This document shows positions 17,342-27,491 of a stretch of 64,000 nt of DNA, piece by piece. A model generated the notes under the pieces. The model saw only the letters and a list, made by a program, of their open reading frames with translations. It was not told the DNA's origin and searched no databases. Position 1 is the stretch's first letter. The number at the start of each line of letters is the position of its first letter. The position numbers and the translations under genes were made by a program. Source of the stretch: Burkholderiales bacterium PBB6 (GTDB lineage Bacteria > Pseudomonadota > Gammaproteobacteria > Burkholderiales > Burkholderiaceae_C); contig NKIH01000002.1 of the NCBI GenBank assembly GCA_002255925.1, positions 678,255-742,254 on the forward strand, given 5' to 3'.

Positions 17342-18121
17342 ATGCCCTCCAGTTTGTTGTCGTCGCGCGATGGTGCCGCGCTGGTATTGACCTTGAGTGA
17401 CCCGGCAACGCGGAACACTTTGTCGCCGCAGGTATATGCCGCGGGTATTGAAGCTCTCGAAAACTGCCAGACCGATCCATCCGTCCGCGCCGTCATCATC
17501 CGCGGCGATGGCGCCACCTTCTGCGCCGGCGGCGACCTGAACCGCATCGCCACGGCCCGTGACCGTTCCCCCGAGGCGCAAGCCGAGGCCATCGAGCAGT
17601 TCAATCAGTGGATCCTGTCGCTGAAAGCCTGCCCGCTGCCTGTGATTGCCGCGGTGGAAGGCTTTGCCGCGGGTGGCGGCATGGCGCTGGCGATGGCGTG
17701 TGATTTGATCGTGGCCGCGGAAGACGCCCGCTTCGTGATGAGCTACGGCAAGATCGGCCTGTCGCCGGACGGTGGTGGCAGCTGGCACCTGGCGCGTGGC
17801 CTGCCCCGCGCGCTGGCCCTGGAAACGCTCTGGCTGGCCGAGCCCGTGGGCGCGCGTCGCCTGCATGAGCTCGGCCTGGTGAACCGCGTCACCGGTCAGG
17901 GGGAGGCCTATGCGGGCGCACTCAAGCTGGCTGCGCAGTTGGCGCAGATGGCCCCCAACGTGCTGGCCCGTGTGAAGCAGCTGGTATCTGATGCGCCCGC
18001 GCAATCACTGCGGACGCAGATGGACGACGAGCGCGAAGCTTTTGTCGAGCATCTGTTCCATGACAACGGCGGGGAAGGCATCGGCGCTTTTCTGGCCAAG
18101 CGGAAACCTGCTTTCAAGTGA
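17342..18121 (+). CDS. Enoyl-CoA hydratase/isomerase family protein
   Basis: 259 residues with CGGAG before the ATG at 17342. The crotonase fold shows the oxyanion-hole segments FCAGGDLNRIA (about 60-70) and GFAAGGGMALAMACD (about 108-122). Compared with rat mitochondrial hydratase, the Glu164-equivalent is kept (ALALETLW) while the Glu144-equivalent position appears to be Tyr (SYGKIGLSPDGGG). One catalytic acid is therefore missing, so it may be an isomerase or hydrolase rather than a plain hydratase. Nearby fatty-acid-type genes (an ACAD and a kinase) suggest acyl-CoA catabolism; the exact substrate is unknown. Confidence 0.85.
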   Translation: MPSSLLSSRDGAALVLTLSDPATRNTLSPQVYAAGIEALENCQTDPSVRAVIIRGDGATFCAGGDLNRIATARDRSPEAQAEAIEQFNQWILSLKACPLPVIAAVEGFAAGGGMALAMACDLIVAAEDARFVMSYGKIGLSPDGGGSWHLARGLPRALALETLWLAEPVGARRLHELGLVNRVTGQGEAYAGALKLAAQLAQMAPNVLARVKQLVSDAPAQSLRTQMDDEREAFVEHLFHDNGGEGIGAFLAKRKPAFK

Positions 18122-18154
18122 AGTTCAAGTGAAGGCGGGCCGCCCCGCCCTCTC

Positions 18155-18916
18155 TCACGCGTCGTAGCCCGGCATGCGGCGCGAAAGCCGCCGCAGCAAG
18201 CCCGGCCACACCAATTGCGCGCCCAAGCCCTTGGTGACCTGCGCAGCTTGCTGCCGTGCGCCCGCGACGATCTCGGGGTTCACATGGGTGCAGGCGCCGC
18301 CCGCCTGAGCCCGCACCTGGATCGCGCAAACGCTCTCGAACAAATACATGTTCAGAAAAGCCTCGGGCACATCACGGCCCACCGTCAGCAGGCCGTGATT
18401 GCGCAGCATCAGGTAGTTGCCGCGGCCCAGGTCTTCAACCAGGCGCGGTTTTTCATCGTCTCGAAGGGCCACCCCTTCGTAGTCGTGATAACCCAGGCTC
18501 GACAGCACGAAGATCGATTGTTGTGACAGGGGCAACACGCCTGCCTGCTGCGCAGACACCGCGACACCGTTGAGGGTATGGGTATGCAGCACGCAATGCG
18601 CATCATCACGCGCCGCATGCACGGCGCTGTGAATGGTGAACCCAGCCGGGTTGATGGGAAAAGGGTTGTCGGTGAGCTTCTGGCCCTGCGCATCCACCTT
18701 CACCAGGCTGGACGCGGTGATCTCCTCGAACAGCCAACCGTAGGGGTTGATCAGGAAAGCGCCGGGCTCGCCCGGCACCCGGGCGCTGATGTGGGTGAAC
18801 ACCAGATCGTCCCATCCAAACAGGGCCACGAGCCGGTAAGCGGCGGCCAGCTCAACGCGGGTTTGCCACTCTTCGTCTGAGCAGGCGGGCCGGGGCAAAT
18901 CAGGCAATGGGATCAT
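18155..18916 (-). CDS. Class II aldolase/adducin family protein
   Basis: 253 residues from the ATG at 18916, with GGAG 8 bases upstream. The fold is that of fuculose-1-phosphate and ribulose-5-phosphate epimerase/aldolases: LFGWDDLVFTHISAR, INPYGWLFEEITASSLVKVD, the zinc-binding HTHTL pair and a later RNHGLLTVGR. The subgroup, broad in proteobacteria and related to adducin, has few members with known substrates. Convergent with the crotonase gene and divergent from a Crp-type regulator, which may control it. No sugar-metabolism genes are nearby. Confidence 0.85.
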   Translation of the reverse strand: MIPLPDLPRPACSDEEWQTRVELAAAYRLVALFGWDDLVFTHISARVPGEPGAFLINPYGWLFEEITASSLVKVDAQGQKLTDNPFPINPAGFTIHSAVHAARDDAHCVLHTHTLNGVAVSAQQAGVLPLSQQSIFVLSSLGYHDYEGVALRDDEKPRLVEDLGRGNYLMLRNHGLLTVGRDVPEAFLNMYLFESVCAIQVRAQAGGACTHVNPEIVAGARQQAAQVTKGLGAQLVWPGLLRRLSRRMPGYDA

Positions 18917-19021
18917 GTGTTGTCTCCTCGGTGACAGATGGTGCGCCGTCTGCTCCAAGGGGAAACGGCAACATGGACAATACCGATGCCAATCGTGCCG
19001 CGGCTGTCGCGTCAGGGACAA

Positions 19022-19729
19022 ATGATGAATACCCCCATTCTTACAATCGAAGAACGCCACAACATCGACGCGGGTCCATGGTTTTCTTCGCTCTCACACA
19101 CACTTCGCTCAGCCATTCTGGCCAGAGCGTCGGTGCGTCGATTGCAGGATGGCGTGCCCCTGGCAGCACGCGGCACACCAGCCGAGGATTGGGTGGGCGT
19201 GGCGCGCGGTGCCGTGCGTGTGAGCTCGGTCTCGCTGTCTGGCAAACAGGTGGCGTTGACGTACGCGGAACCCGGCACCTGGTTCGGCGACATCGCCCTG
19301 TTCGACGGCCTGCCCCGCACGCACGATGCCACGGCTCATGGCCCGACCACACTGCTGATCGTGCGCAAGCCCGACTTCAAGGAATTGCTGCAGCAGCACA
19401 CCGAGTTGTACGAAGCTTTGCTGCGCCTGAACTGCCGCCGCTTGCGGCTGATGTTCAACCTGATCGAAGACCTCAACACCCGGCCGCTGGGTGCGCGCCT
19501 GGCCAAGCAGTTGCTGCTGCTGGCCAAGAGCTACGGCATCGAGCAGGGCGAAGAAATTCGCATCGGCTTGCAGCTCGCACAGGAAGATCTGGCGCAGTTG
19601 CTGGGCGCATCGCGCCAGCGCGTGAACCAGGAATTGAAAGACCTGGAGCGCGATGGCGTGCTGCGGGTCGAGCCGACGCGCCTGGTGGTGCTGTCGCGCG
19701 ACAAGTTGATGGCAGCTGCCGAACGTTGA
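19022..19729 (+). CDS. Crp/Fnr-family transcriptional regulator
   Basis: 235 residues from the ATG at 19022 (a second ATG follows directly; AGGGA precedes both). The N-terminal cyclic-nucleotide-binding-like domain (about 15-130, with EPGTWFGDIALFDGLPRTHDATA) leads through a long dimer helix to a winged helix-turn-helix (about 180-225, LAQEDLAQLLGASRQRVNQELKDLERDG). No Fnr-type cysteine cluster is present, so oxygen sensing through Fe-S is unlikely. It diverges from the class II aldolase gene over 105 bases and precedes the kinase/ACAD pair, so it may control either. The ligand is unknown. Confidence 0.88.
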   Translation: MMNTPILTIEERHNIDAGPWFSSLSHTLRSAILARASVRRLQDGVPLAARGTPAEDWVGVARGAVRVSSVSLSGKQVALTYAEPGTWFGDIALFDGLPRTHDATAHGPTTLLIVRKPDFKELLQQHTELYEALLRLNCRRLRLMFNLIEDLNTRPLGARLAKQLLLLAKSYGIEQGEEIRIGLQLAQEDLAQLLGASRQRVNQELKDLERDGVLRVEPTRLVVLSRDKLMAAAER

Positions 19730-19772
19730 ATGGTGCGCAGGGTTCATCCCGGCCGCGCCGAGGATGACACCC

Positions 19773-20849
19773 ATGGATCACAACACCGGAACGAAACCGG
19801 TGGCTGCCAGCCACCAGTTCGACATCAGCGCCCTCGAGGCCTATCTGCACGCGCATCTGCCGGGTTTCGCCGGCCCGCTGCAGGTGGAGCAATTCAAGGG
19901 CGGGCAATCCAATCCGACCTACAAGCTCGTCACGCCGCAGCGCGCCTACGTGATGCGCAGCAAGCCCGGCCCGGCAGCGAAACTGCTGGCTGCGGCCCAT
20001 GCGATCGACCGCGAATTTCGCGTGATGAAGGCGCTGCGCGACACGGCCGTGCCAGTCGCCCAGATGCACTTGCTGTGCGAAGACGAATCGGTGATCGGCC
20101 GGGCGTTTTACGTCATGGAATTTGTTGATGGCCGGGTGCTGTGGGAGCAGTCGCTGCCGGGTCTGGCCAATGCCGAGCGCGGTGCCATCTACGCTGAAAT
20201 GAACCGCGTGCTCGCCGCATTGCATTCGGTGGATGTGGCGGCTGTGGGCCTGGCCGACTACGGCAAGCCTGGCAACTATTTCGAGCGCCAGATCGGCCGC
20301 TGGAGCAAGCAGTATCTGGCCTCGGTGACCGGGCCGAACCCGGCCATGGACCAGCTGCTGGCCTGGCTGCCTGCGCACATTCCGAACAGCGCGCGTGACG
20401 AATCCGAAGTCTCGATCGTGCATGGCGACTATCGCCTCGACAACCTGATCTTCCACCCCACCGAGCCGCGCGTTGTTGCGGTGCTCGACTGGGAGTTGTC
20501 GACCATCGGGCATCCGCTGGCTGACTTCAGCTACCACTGCATGTCTTGGCACATCCCGCCCGGCACCTTCCGCGGCATTGCCGGCCTTGACCATGCAGCG
20601 ATGGGTATTCCGTCCGAGCGCGAGTATGTGCAGTTGTACTGCGAGCGCACTGGCCGGGCTGACCCCGACGCCCTGATGGCCGACTGGAACTTCTACCTCG
20701 CCTACAACCTGTTCCGCATTGCCGCCATCGTGCAAGGCATTGCCAAGCGGGTGGAGGACGGCACGGCGTCAAGCGCGCAGGCCAAAGCCACGGGCGCTGC
20801 CGCGCCACAGCTCGCGGCGCTGGCCTGGTCGTTCGCCCAACGGGCCTGA
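19773..20849 (+). CDS. Aminoglycoside phosphotransferase-fold kinase, ACAD10/11 partner type
   Basis: 358 residues. The fold is the APH/choline kinase type: an N-lobe with FKGGQSNPTYKL as phosphate loop, the catalytic HGDYRLDNLIFHP (about residue 220) and the metal-binding VLDWELSTIGHPLADF. The start at 19773 has GAGG at a 9-base spacing; an ATG at 19764 abuts the same GAGG. It is followed by an ACAD11-like dehydrogenase. In mammals the two activities are fused in ACAD10/11, and in Pseudomonas putida LvaA-type kinases phosphorylate 4-hydroxyacyl-CoA. By analogy this protein may phosphorylate a 4-hydroxyacyl-CoA; antibiotic resistance is unlikely. Confidence 0.82.
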   Translation: MDHNTGTKPVAASHQFDISALEAYLHAHLPGFAGPLQVEQFKGGQSNPTYKLVTPQRAYVMRSKPGPAAKLLAAAHAIDREFRVMKALRDTAVPVAQMHLLCEDESVIGRAFYVMEFVDGRVLWEQSLPGLANAERGAIYAEMNRVLAALHSVDVAAVGLADYGKPGNYFERQIGRWSKQYLASVTGPNPAMDQLLAWLPAHIPNSARDESEVSIVHGDYRLDNLIFHPTEPRVVAVLDWELSTIGHPLADFSYHCMSWHIPPGTFRGIAGLDHAAMGIPSEREYVQLYCERTGRADPDALMADWNFYLAYNLFRIAAIVQGIAKRVEDGTASSAQAKATGAAAPQLAALAWSFAQRA

Positions 20850-20942
20850 GCACACCCAGAGCGCCCTCTTTCAAGGCGCCCTTCCCCACGAATCGGCTTC
20901 AACAGCCAGCGCTTCGCAAGCACACAACCCCAAGGAGACAGC

Positions 20943-22166
<1,224 letters not shown>

Positions 22167-22184
22167 TGCCTGCGGCGGGGGCGC

Positions 22185-22910
22185 TCAGGCGTCGCCTGCC
22201 GCCTCGCCAAATCGTCTGGCCTCACGCAGGGCCAGATCGAACAGCACCACGGCTTGCTCCATCGTGGGCAGGTGCGGCACGGGCATGGCCACCCGCAAGA
22301 TCAGCTCGCTACGCCGCGCGATCATCGCCATCGGCGTGATCGGCTGAGCGGACAACTCACTCGTTGAGTCCGGGCTGAGCGGCGCCACCGGCGTCGGATC
22401 ACCCTGCAGGCTGGCGGCAAACACGAGAAAAGCATCGCCCAACGGGCCGCCTATCCAGGCCGTCATCCAGGGCGCCACATTGCCCACAACGGCGAAGCGC
22501 CCGCGCAAGCTGCCCAGGGCACCGCCCAGCAACCTGGGCGACATCGCCAGCCAGCGCATTTCTTCGGGCGTTTCTTCATCGAGCCGGGTTTGCACGTTGT
22601 CGGTGTACTGGCTGTAGATCTCCCGCTCCAGTGCGTCCAGCAAGGGCTTGGGCATCACCAGTGCGTGGGTCTGCGGATCAATGCCGGTGTCACCGCGCAG
22701 CCGCAGTTCATGGTTGCCGATGTAGCGGCGGGCGGACGGCCCCCACTCAATGCGCCAACCCGGCGCATCGTCCGGTGTCTCGATGATGAAGCCGTCATGC
22801 TTGGCGCTGCGCTTGAACACCCAGCCACGGCCTTCCGCCCACGCGCGCAGGCGGTCTTCGCCGACCACTGAAGGCCGGCCGAACACCCATTCGCGCAGAG
22901 ACTTGAGCAT
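22185..22910 (-). CDS. Conserved hypothetical protein
   Basis: 241 residues from the ATG at 22910 (MLKSLREWVFG). I do not recognise a family. The N-terminal half is soluble and mixed alpha/beta (RLRAWAEGRGWVFKRSAKHDGFIIETPD; WRIEWGPSARRYIGNHELRLRG), followed by a small Gly-rich moderately hydrophobic stretch (LGGALGSLRGRFAVVGNVAPWMTAWIGGPLGDA) that could contact a membrane, and a helical end. No signal peptide or catalytic motif is seen. It converges on the ACAD gene. Reading frame, codon bias and absence of a better frame support a real gene. Confidence 0.7.
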   Translation of the reverse strand: MLKSLREWVFGRPSVVGEDRLRAWAEGRGWVFKRSAKHDGFIIETPDDAPGWRIEWGPSARRYIGNHELRLRGDTGIDPQTHALVMPKPLLDALEREIYSQYTDNVQTRLDEETPEEMRWLAMSPRLLGGALGSLRGRFAVVGNVAPWMTAWIGGPLGDAFLVFAASLQGDPTPVAPLSPDSTSELSAQPITPMAMIARRSELILRVAMPVPHLPTMEQAVVLFDLALREARRFGEAAGDA

Positions 22911-23115
22911 GCTGGTTTGAGAGAGCGGCCAAGGTGCATGAAGATGGCACCTCACCCGCGATTGAAACACCACGAGGCGCTGATGATGCAGGTTGTTGCA
23001 TCTGGCCGATCAGGGGCAAAACACGGTGATTGCACCCTTGGCGATTCAATCAGCACCAAGTTCCCTCGGGCGGGCAGCGCCGCACGGGCGCCTAGCCTCT
23101 AGAATCCGCCCTTCA

Positions 23116-23192
23116 CTGCCCATAGCTCAACTGGATAGAGCAGCTGCCTTCTAAGCAGCAGGTCGGGGGTTCGAGTCCCTCTGGGCAGGCCA
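23116..23192 (+). tRNA. tRNA-Arg (anticodon TCT)
   Basis: 77 bases with encoded CCA. The acceptor CTGCCCA (23116-23122) pairs fully with TGGGCAG, followed by discriminator G and CCA (23190-23192). The anticodon arm GCTGC/GCAGC encloses CTTCTAA, giving anticodon TCT at 23150-23152. The T arm GGGGG-TTCGAGT-CCCTC contains one G-T pair. It reads the AGA/AGG codons, rare in this GC-rich genome. A TAGAAT hexamer at 23100-23105 may be its -10 box. Confidence 0.96.
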
Positions 23193-23274
23193 GTGGCTGT
23201 CGTGGTGCGCATGATCTGTTGCGCTGAGCCAGCGACACTCCTGCAACGTCCTGCAAAGCAGGCGCACCAATGAA

Positions 23275-23312
23275 AAAGCCGATGGTCCTTGAAGGATTCA
23301 TCGGCTTTCTTT
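23275..23312 (+). terminator. Rho-independent terminator after tRNA-Arg
   Basis: AAAGCCGATG (23275-23284) pairs with CATCGGCTTT (23299-23308), followed by CTTTT. It lies about 80 bases past the tRNA. Confidence 0.8.
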
Positions 23313-23378
23313 TGAGCCTCTGTACTTTGGTGCGAACTGTTTAGGTTCTTTACCAGAGCACAAGGCTGCTGAATTGAA

Positions 23379-23455
23379 TGGTCGGGGCGGTGGGATTCGA
23401 ACTCACGACCCTCTGCTCCCAAAGCAGATGCGCTACCAGGCTGCGCTACGCCCCG
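23379..23455 (-). tRNA. tRNA-Pro (anticodon TGG)
   Basis: 77 bases with encoded CCA on the reverse strand. The acceptor CGGGGCG pairs with CGCCCCG, followed by A and CCA. The anticodon arm TCTGC/GCAGA encloses TTTGGGA, so the anticodon is TGG (positions 23421-23419). The D arm GCGC..GCGC and T arm with GTTCGAATC are regular. It faces tRNA-Arg across about 190 bases. TATAGT at 23467-23472 (reverse strand) could be its -10 box, overlapping a 7-bp inverted repeat at the end of the upstream gene. Confidence 0.96.
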
Positions 23456-23481
23456 AACAAGCTAGTACTATAACCTGAAAA

Positions 23482-23985
23482 TCAGGTTTTGGCGAGAGTA
23501 ATCACAATTCCATCTTCATCGGCCACCAACCAGTCGCCCGGGCGCACCCAAGTCCCGTCCAATTGGATGGCCACATCGCGCTGACCTTGGTCTTTGCGGT
23601 CGGTCGGCATGGGCGTCAATGCCATGGCTTTGAGCCCCACATCGCAGGCCTGCAACTCCAGCTTGTCGCGCACCGCACCATGCACCACGATGCCTGCCCA
23701 GCCATTGCGCGCAGCCGCGGCCGCCAGCAAGCCGCCCACCAGTGAACGACGCAGATTGCCGCCGCCGTCCACCACCAGCACACGGCCGAGGCCCGGCTCG
23801 TTCACGGCTTCCTTCACCCGCGAGTTGTCTTCCAGGCAGCGCACGGTGCTCACCGGGCCGTGGAATCGGCTGCGGCCGCCGTAGTCGGTGTACACCGGCG
23901 GCAGCACGCGGAACGCGCCGCTGTCATCGCTCTTGTATTGATCGCACAGGTCGCAGGTGGAGGTGAAAGTGGCGTCGTTGCTCAT
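23482..23985 (-). CDS. rraA: RraA-family protein, probable 4-hydroxy-4-methyl-2-oxoglutarate aldolase
   Basis: 167 residues, the usual RraA-fold length. RVLVVDGGGNLRRSLVGGLLA is the family core. Unlike E. coli RraA (GAVRQ), this protein reads GAVRDKLE, which keeps the R-D-x2-E/D metal-binding motif of HMG/CHA aldolases. That makes a retro-aldol or oxaloacetate decarboxylase activity more likely than RNase E inhibition. An N-terminal CDLC pair is also present. The gene follows an MFS transporter gene by 47 bases on the same strand, suggesting an operon for uptake and breakdown of a dicarboxylate or aromatic-derived acid, though this is not shown. A 7-bp inverted repeat at its stop may aid termination. 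Confidence 0.85.
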   Translation of the reverse strand: MSNDATFTSTCDLCDQYKSDDSGAFRVLPPVYTDYGGRSRFHGPVSTVRCLEDNSRVKEAVNEPGLGRVLVVDGGGNLRRSLVGGLLAAAAARNGWAGIVVHGAVRDKLELQACDVGLKAMALTPMPTDRKDQGQRDVAIQLDGTWVRPGDWLVADEDGIVITLAKT

Positions 23986-24032
23986 GGCGCGCGAGTGTTC
24001 TGGAAGTTGTTGCGGGCAGCGACCATGCGTGG

Positions 24033-25268
24033 TCACGCTGCGACGAGTTGGCGCCGGGCCACGCCCGCCCCGACAAACGACGCCGACACCACGCCGGCCA
24101 CTAGGGCCAGCGCGGCGCCATGAAACACCAACGATGGGTGCTGGTGGTCCAACAGAGCGCCAAAGATCGGGGCGGCCACGGCAAAGCCGATATCCAGGCC
24201 TGAATATACGGTGCCATAAACGCGGCCCGTGGCGTTGGGCGGAGCCGCGCGCTTGATCAACATGTCGCGCGACGGGCCGGCCAGGCCCGTGCCGAAGCCG
24301 GCCAGGGCCGCCACCACCATCGAGGCCTCGCCCGACAGCCAGCCCGTTCCGGCCAGCGCCAGGGCCCCGGCAGAACCCAGCAGGCACCGGGCAATGAGCT
24401 TTTCCAGGCGCTCGGTCTTGCCGACCAGAAAGCCGCCCACCACCATGCCCGCGGCGCCGCACAGCATGAACCCCGTCACCAGCAGCGCGGTGCTGGTCAG
24501 CGGCATGCCGTAGAGCGCCAGCAATGCGGGGCTGGCAAAACTCTGGATGGCGCTCAAGGCGCAGGTCGTCCAGAAGAAGAACGAGAAGCACAGCCAGACG
24601 GCGGGCAGCTTGAGGTAGCCGAACGTGGACGCTTCAGAGCGCGCCGCCGACGCGTTTGTGGCCTTTGCGACAGGTGCGGCCACGCGGTCATGCAGCGCGT
24701 CACGCTGCCACCACAAGATGCCCAGCACGATCAGCGCCCAGCCACCGGCGGCCAGGGCCGCGATGCGCCAGGAGCCGGTTGCTGCCGTCAAGCCGCCCAG
24801 GAACACCGGCGCGGCTGCCCAGCCCAGATTGCCGCTGATGCCGTGCACTGAAAACGCATGCCCCAGGCGGGCCGGCGAGACCCGCTTGTTCAGGATCGTG
24901 AAGTCAGCCGGGTGAAACGGCGCATTGCCCAGGCCTGCCAAGGCTGCGGCCAGTGCCAGGCCGTGCCAGCTCTGCGCGACAGACGCGGCCAGTGCACCCG
25001 CCGCAAAACACGTCATCGCCATGAACAGCACCGGCCGAGCGCCGATGCGATCAACCACAAAGCCCGACACCGCCTGCCCCGAGCCTGAGATCACGAAAAA
25101 CATCGTGACCAGCAAACCCAGTTCGGCATAGCTCAGGCCGAAGTCCCGAATGAACAAGGGGAACAGCGGCGGCAGCAGCAAATGGAAGAAATGCGAGCTG
25201 CCGTGCGCCAGGCCCACCAGGCCGATGGTGCGGGCGTCACTTTGAAGAGGCTGTGCGGAATCAGACAT
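24033..25268 (-). CDS. Major facilitator superfamily transporter
   Basis: 411 residues with about twelve hydrophobic segments in two sixes, separated by a polar loop near 190-215. The loop 2-3 motif GFVVDRIGARPVLF is the MFS signature A variant (Gx3DRxGxRP). The N terminus (GLAHGSSHFFHLLLPPLFPLF) resembles the fosmidomycin-resistance (Fsr)-like branch, whose members are mostly exporters. The substrate cannot be inferred. It diverges from nadA over 121 bases and leads into the RraA-family gene. Confidence 0.87.
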   Translation of the reverse strand: MSDSAQPLQSDARTIGLVGLAHGSSHFFHLLLPPLFPLFIRDFGLSYAELGLLVTMFFVISGSGQAVSGFVVDRIGARPVLFMAMTCFAAGALAASVAQSWHGLALAAALAGLGNAPFHPADFTILNKRVSPARLGHAFSVHGISGNLGWAAAPVFLGGLTAATGSWRIAALAAGGWALIVLGILWWQRDALHDRVAAPVAKATNASAARSEASTFGYLKLPAVWLCFSFFFWTTCALSAIQSFASPALLALYGMPLTSTALLVTGFMLCGAAGMVVGGFLVGKTERLEKLIARCLLGSAGALALAGTGWLSGEASMVVAALAGFGTGLAGPSRDMLIKRAAPPNATGRVYGTVYSGLDIGFAVAAPIFGALLDHQHPSLVFHGAALALVAGVVSASFVGAGVARRQLVAA

Positions 25269-25389
25269 GGGTGCGGCAACAGAAACGACCGACCGATGGT
25301 AACGGCGGGCCCAGTGCCCTGCCCCGCCATACGGCCTGCAATTGCGCCAAGCTGCTGTGCATGGGCGCCTCGGCTAACATTCGTCACCC

Positions 25390-26502
25390 ATGATCGATCA
25401 GACCTTCGAATACACCCGCCAGGACGCGTCCGGCGCCAGTTGCACCGCCCACGCCTGGGCCAAGGTGCCCGCTCCACTCACGCCCGACCAGCGCCAGGCC
25501 CTGAAAGCCCGCGCCGCCGCGCTGCTGAAGGAGCGCAACGCCGTGCTGGTGGCCCACTACTACGTGGACGGCGACCTGCAGGACCTGGCCCTTGAAACCG
25601 GTGGCATCGTCGCCGACTCCCTGGAAATGGCCCGCTTCGGCCGCGACCACGCGAGCCAGACCCTGGTGGTGGCCGGTGTGCGCTTCATGGGTGAATCGGC
25701 CAAGATCCTGTCGCCCGGCAAGACCGTGCTGATGCCCGATCTGGACGCCACCTGCTCGCTCGACCTGGGCTGCCCGCCTGACGATTTCGCCGCCTTCTGC
25801 GACGCTCACCCCGACCGCCAGGTGGTGGTGTACGCCAACACCAGCGCCGCCGTGAAGGCCCGCGCCGACTGGATGGTGACCAGCTCTTGCGCCCTGGCCA
25901 TCGTGCGGCATCTGAAGGACCAGGGCCAGAAGATCATCTGGGCCCCTGACCGCCACCTCGGCCGCTACATCCAGCAGGAAACCGGCGCCGACATGTTGCT
26001 TTGGAACGGCGCCTGCATCGTACACGACGAGTTCAAGGGCACCGAGCTGGAACTGCTGAAGGAAGAGCACCCACACGCGATGGTGCTGGTGCACCCGGAA
26101 TCGCCCGAGGCCGTGGTGAAGCTGGCCGACGTGGTGGGCTCGACCTCGCAGATGCTCAATGCGGTCGTCAACGGCACGGCCACTGAATACATCGTGGCGA
26201 CTGACAACCTGATCATGCACCGCATGCGTCAGCTCGCGCCCGGCAAGACCTTGATCGAAGCGCCGACTGCCGGCAACGCCGCCAGCTGCAAGAGCTGCGC
26301 GCACTGCCCGTGGATGGCCATGAACGCGCTGCAAGGCGTGATCGACTGCCTGGAGAGCGGCAGCGGCGAAATCCATGTCGAGCCCGACCTGGGCCTTGAA
26401 GCCAAGCGCTGCATCGACCGCATGCTCGATTTTGTTGCCGCCAACCCGTCCGCCCTGGCACCCAAGGTGCAAGGCCTGGTGCGCGGCATCGGCGCCGCCT
26501 GA
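25390..26502 (+). CDS. nadA: Quinolinate synthase A
   Basis: 370 residues. NadA condenses iminoaspartate with dihydroxyacetone phosphate to quinolinate using a [4Fe-4S] cluster. The three cluster cysteines are visible: one in [11 protein letters not shown], one in SSCALAIV and one in the C-terminal CKSCAHCPW motif. The N-terminal [14 protein letters not shown] substrate motif is kept. It leads the nadA-nadC pair, with nadB downstream on the opposite strand, so all three enzymes from aspartate to nicotinate mononucleotide are encoded within about 4 kb. Confidence 0.97.
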   Translation: MIDQTFEYTRQDASGASCTAHAWAKVPAPLTPDQRQALKARAAALLKERNAVLVAHYYVDGDLQDLALETGGIVADSLEMARFGRDHASQTLVVAGVRFMGESAKILSPGKTVLMPDLDATCSLDLGCPPDDFAAFCDAHPDRQVVVYANTSAAVKARADWMVTSSCALAIVRHLKDQGQKIIWAPDRHLGRYIQQETGADMLLWNGACIVHDEFKGTELELLKEEHPHAMVLVHPESPEAVVKLADVVGSTSQMLNAVVNGTATEYIVATDNLIMHRMRQLAPGKTLIEAPTAGNAASCKSCAHCPWMAMNALQGVIDCLESGSGEIHVEPDLGLEAKRCIDRMLDFVAANPSALAPKVQGLVRGIGAA

Positions 26503-26510
26503 GACACCCC

Positions 26511-27383
26511 ATGTACAGCCACAACGAAACTCTGGAAGAAGCCCGCGCCCGCAATGTGCGCGAGGCGCTGTTTGAAGACATAGGCGTGAACGACTGGACC
26601 GGCCTGCTGGTGCCAGCCGGGCGGCGCGTGGATGCGCGTGTGACCGTGCGTGAAGACGCCGTGCTGTGCGGCCGCGACTGGTTTGATGCCTGCGTGCTGG
26701 CGCTCGATAGCCAGGCCCGCATCACCTGGCACTACGCCGAAGGTGCGCGCATGACGGCTGGCACCCCGGTGTGCGAGCTGCATGCCGATGCCCGTGCGCT
26801 GCTGTCTGCCGAGCGCCCGGCGCTGAACTTCCTTCAACTGCTGTCGGCCACCGCCACGCTGACCCGCCGGCATGCCGACGCGATCGAAGGCGCCTCGCCC
26901 AACCCGCGCGGCTGCGTGGTGCTCGACACCCGCAAAACGCTGCCGGGTCTGCGTCAAGCCCAGAAGTACGCGGTGCGCGTGGGCGGTGGTGCCAACCAGC
27001 GCATGGCGCTGTGGCACGGCATCCTGATCAAGGAGAACCACATCGCTGCGGCAGGCGGCATCGGGCCAGTGCTGCAGGCCGCTGCCGCGCTGCAGGCCGG
27101 GGTCGACATCCAGATCGAGGTGGAGAGCCTGGCGCAGTTGACCGAGGCCCTGTCGCATGGCGCCACCAGCGTGCTGCTCGACAACTTCAGCACCGACCTG
27201 ATGCGCGAAGCCGTGGCCCTGACCGCCGGCCGCGCGCTGCTGGAAGCCTCGGGCGGCGTGACGCTGGAAGGGCTGCGTGAAATTGCCGCCACCGGCGTTG
27301 ACCGCATCTCGGTGGGCAAACTCACCAAAGACGTCACCGCCACCGATTATTCGATGCGCGTGCTGGGCACCCTGGCGGGTTGA
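26511..27383 (+). CDS. nadC: Nicotinate-nucleotide pyrophosphorylase (quinolinate phosphoribosyltransferase)
   Basis: 290 residues. It converts quinolinate and PRPP to nicotinate mononucleotide with release of CO2. The type II phosphoribosyltransferase barrel is recognisable by LDTRKTLPGLRQAQKYAVRVGGGANQR (about 142-168), the IKENHI lysine segment and the C-terminal EASGGVTLEGLREIAATGVDRISVG. It begins eight bases after the nadA stop, so the pair is surely one operon, which ends at the terminator at 27433. Confidence 0.97.
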   Translation: MYSHNETLEEARARNVREALFEDIGVNDWTGLLVPAGRRVDARVTVREDAVLCGRDWFDACVLALDSQARITWHYAEGARMTAGTPVCELHADARALLSAERPALNFLQLLSATATLTRRHADAIEGASPNPRGCVVLDTRKTLPGLRQAQKYAVRVGGGANQRMALWHGILIKENHIAAAGGIGPVLQAAAALQAGVDIQIEVESLAQLTEALSHGATSVLLDNFSTDLMREAVALTAGRALLEASGGVTLEGLREIAATGVDRISVGKLTKDVTATDYSMRVLGTLAG

Positions 27384-27432
27384 TCACCCAAAGCTGCCTG
27401 CCTGCACGCGCCAGGCTGGCGCTGACGACAAG

Positions 27433-27453
27433 GCCCGCTTCGGCGGGCTTTTT
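27433..27453 (+). terminator. Rho-independent terminator after nadC
   Basis: GCCCGC (27433-27438) and GCGGGC (27443-27448) form a 6-bp stem with a TTCG loop, then five T. It separates nadAC from the ComFB-like gene. Confidence 0.9.
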
Positions 27454-27491
27454 CACGGATGGGCCCCACGCAGCCACGGCAGACTGGTGCC

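Noticed and set aside
19773..20849. Aminoglycoside resistance gene
   Set aside because: The APH fold is generic; the neighbouring ACAD11-like gene and the LDWELSTIGHPLADF pattern indicate the metabolic ACAD10/11-type branch.
23116..23455. Integration site of a genomic island at the tRNA-Arg/tRNA-Pro pair
   Set aside because: Both tRNAs are complete, no integrase is nearby, no repeated tRNA 3' end is seen and the flanks are ordinary metabolic genes.
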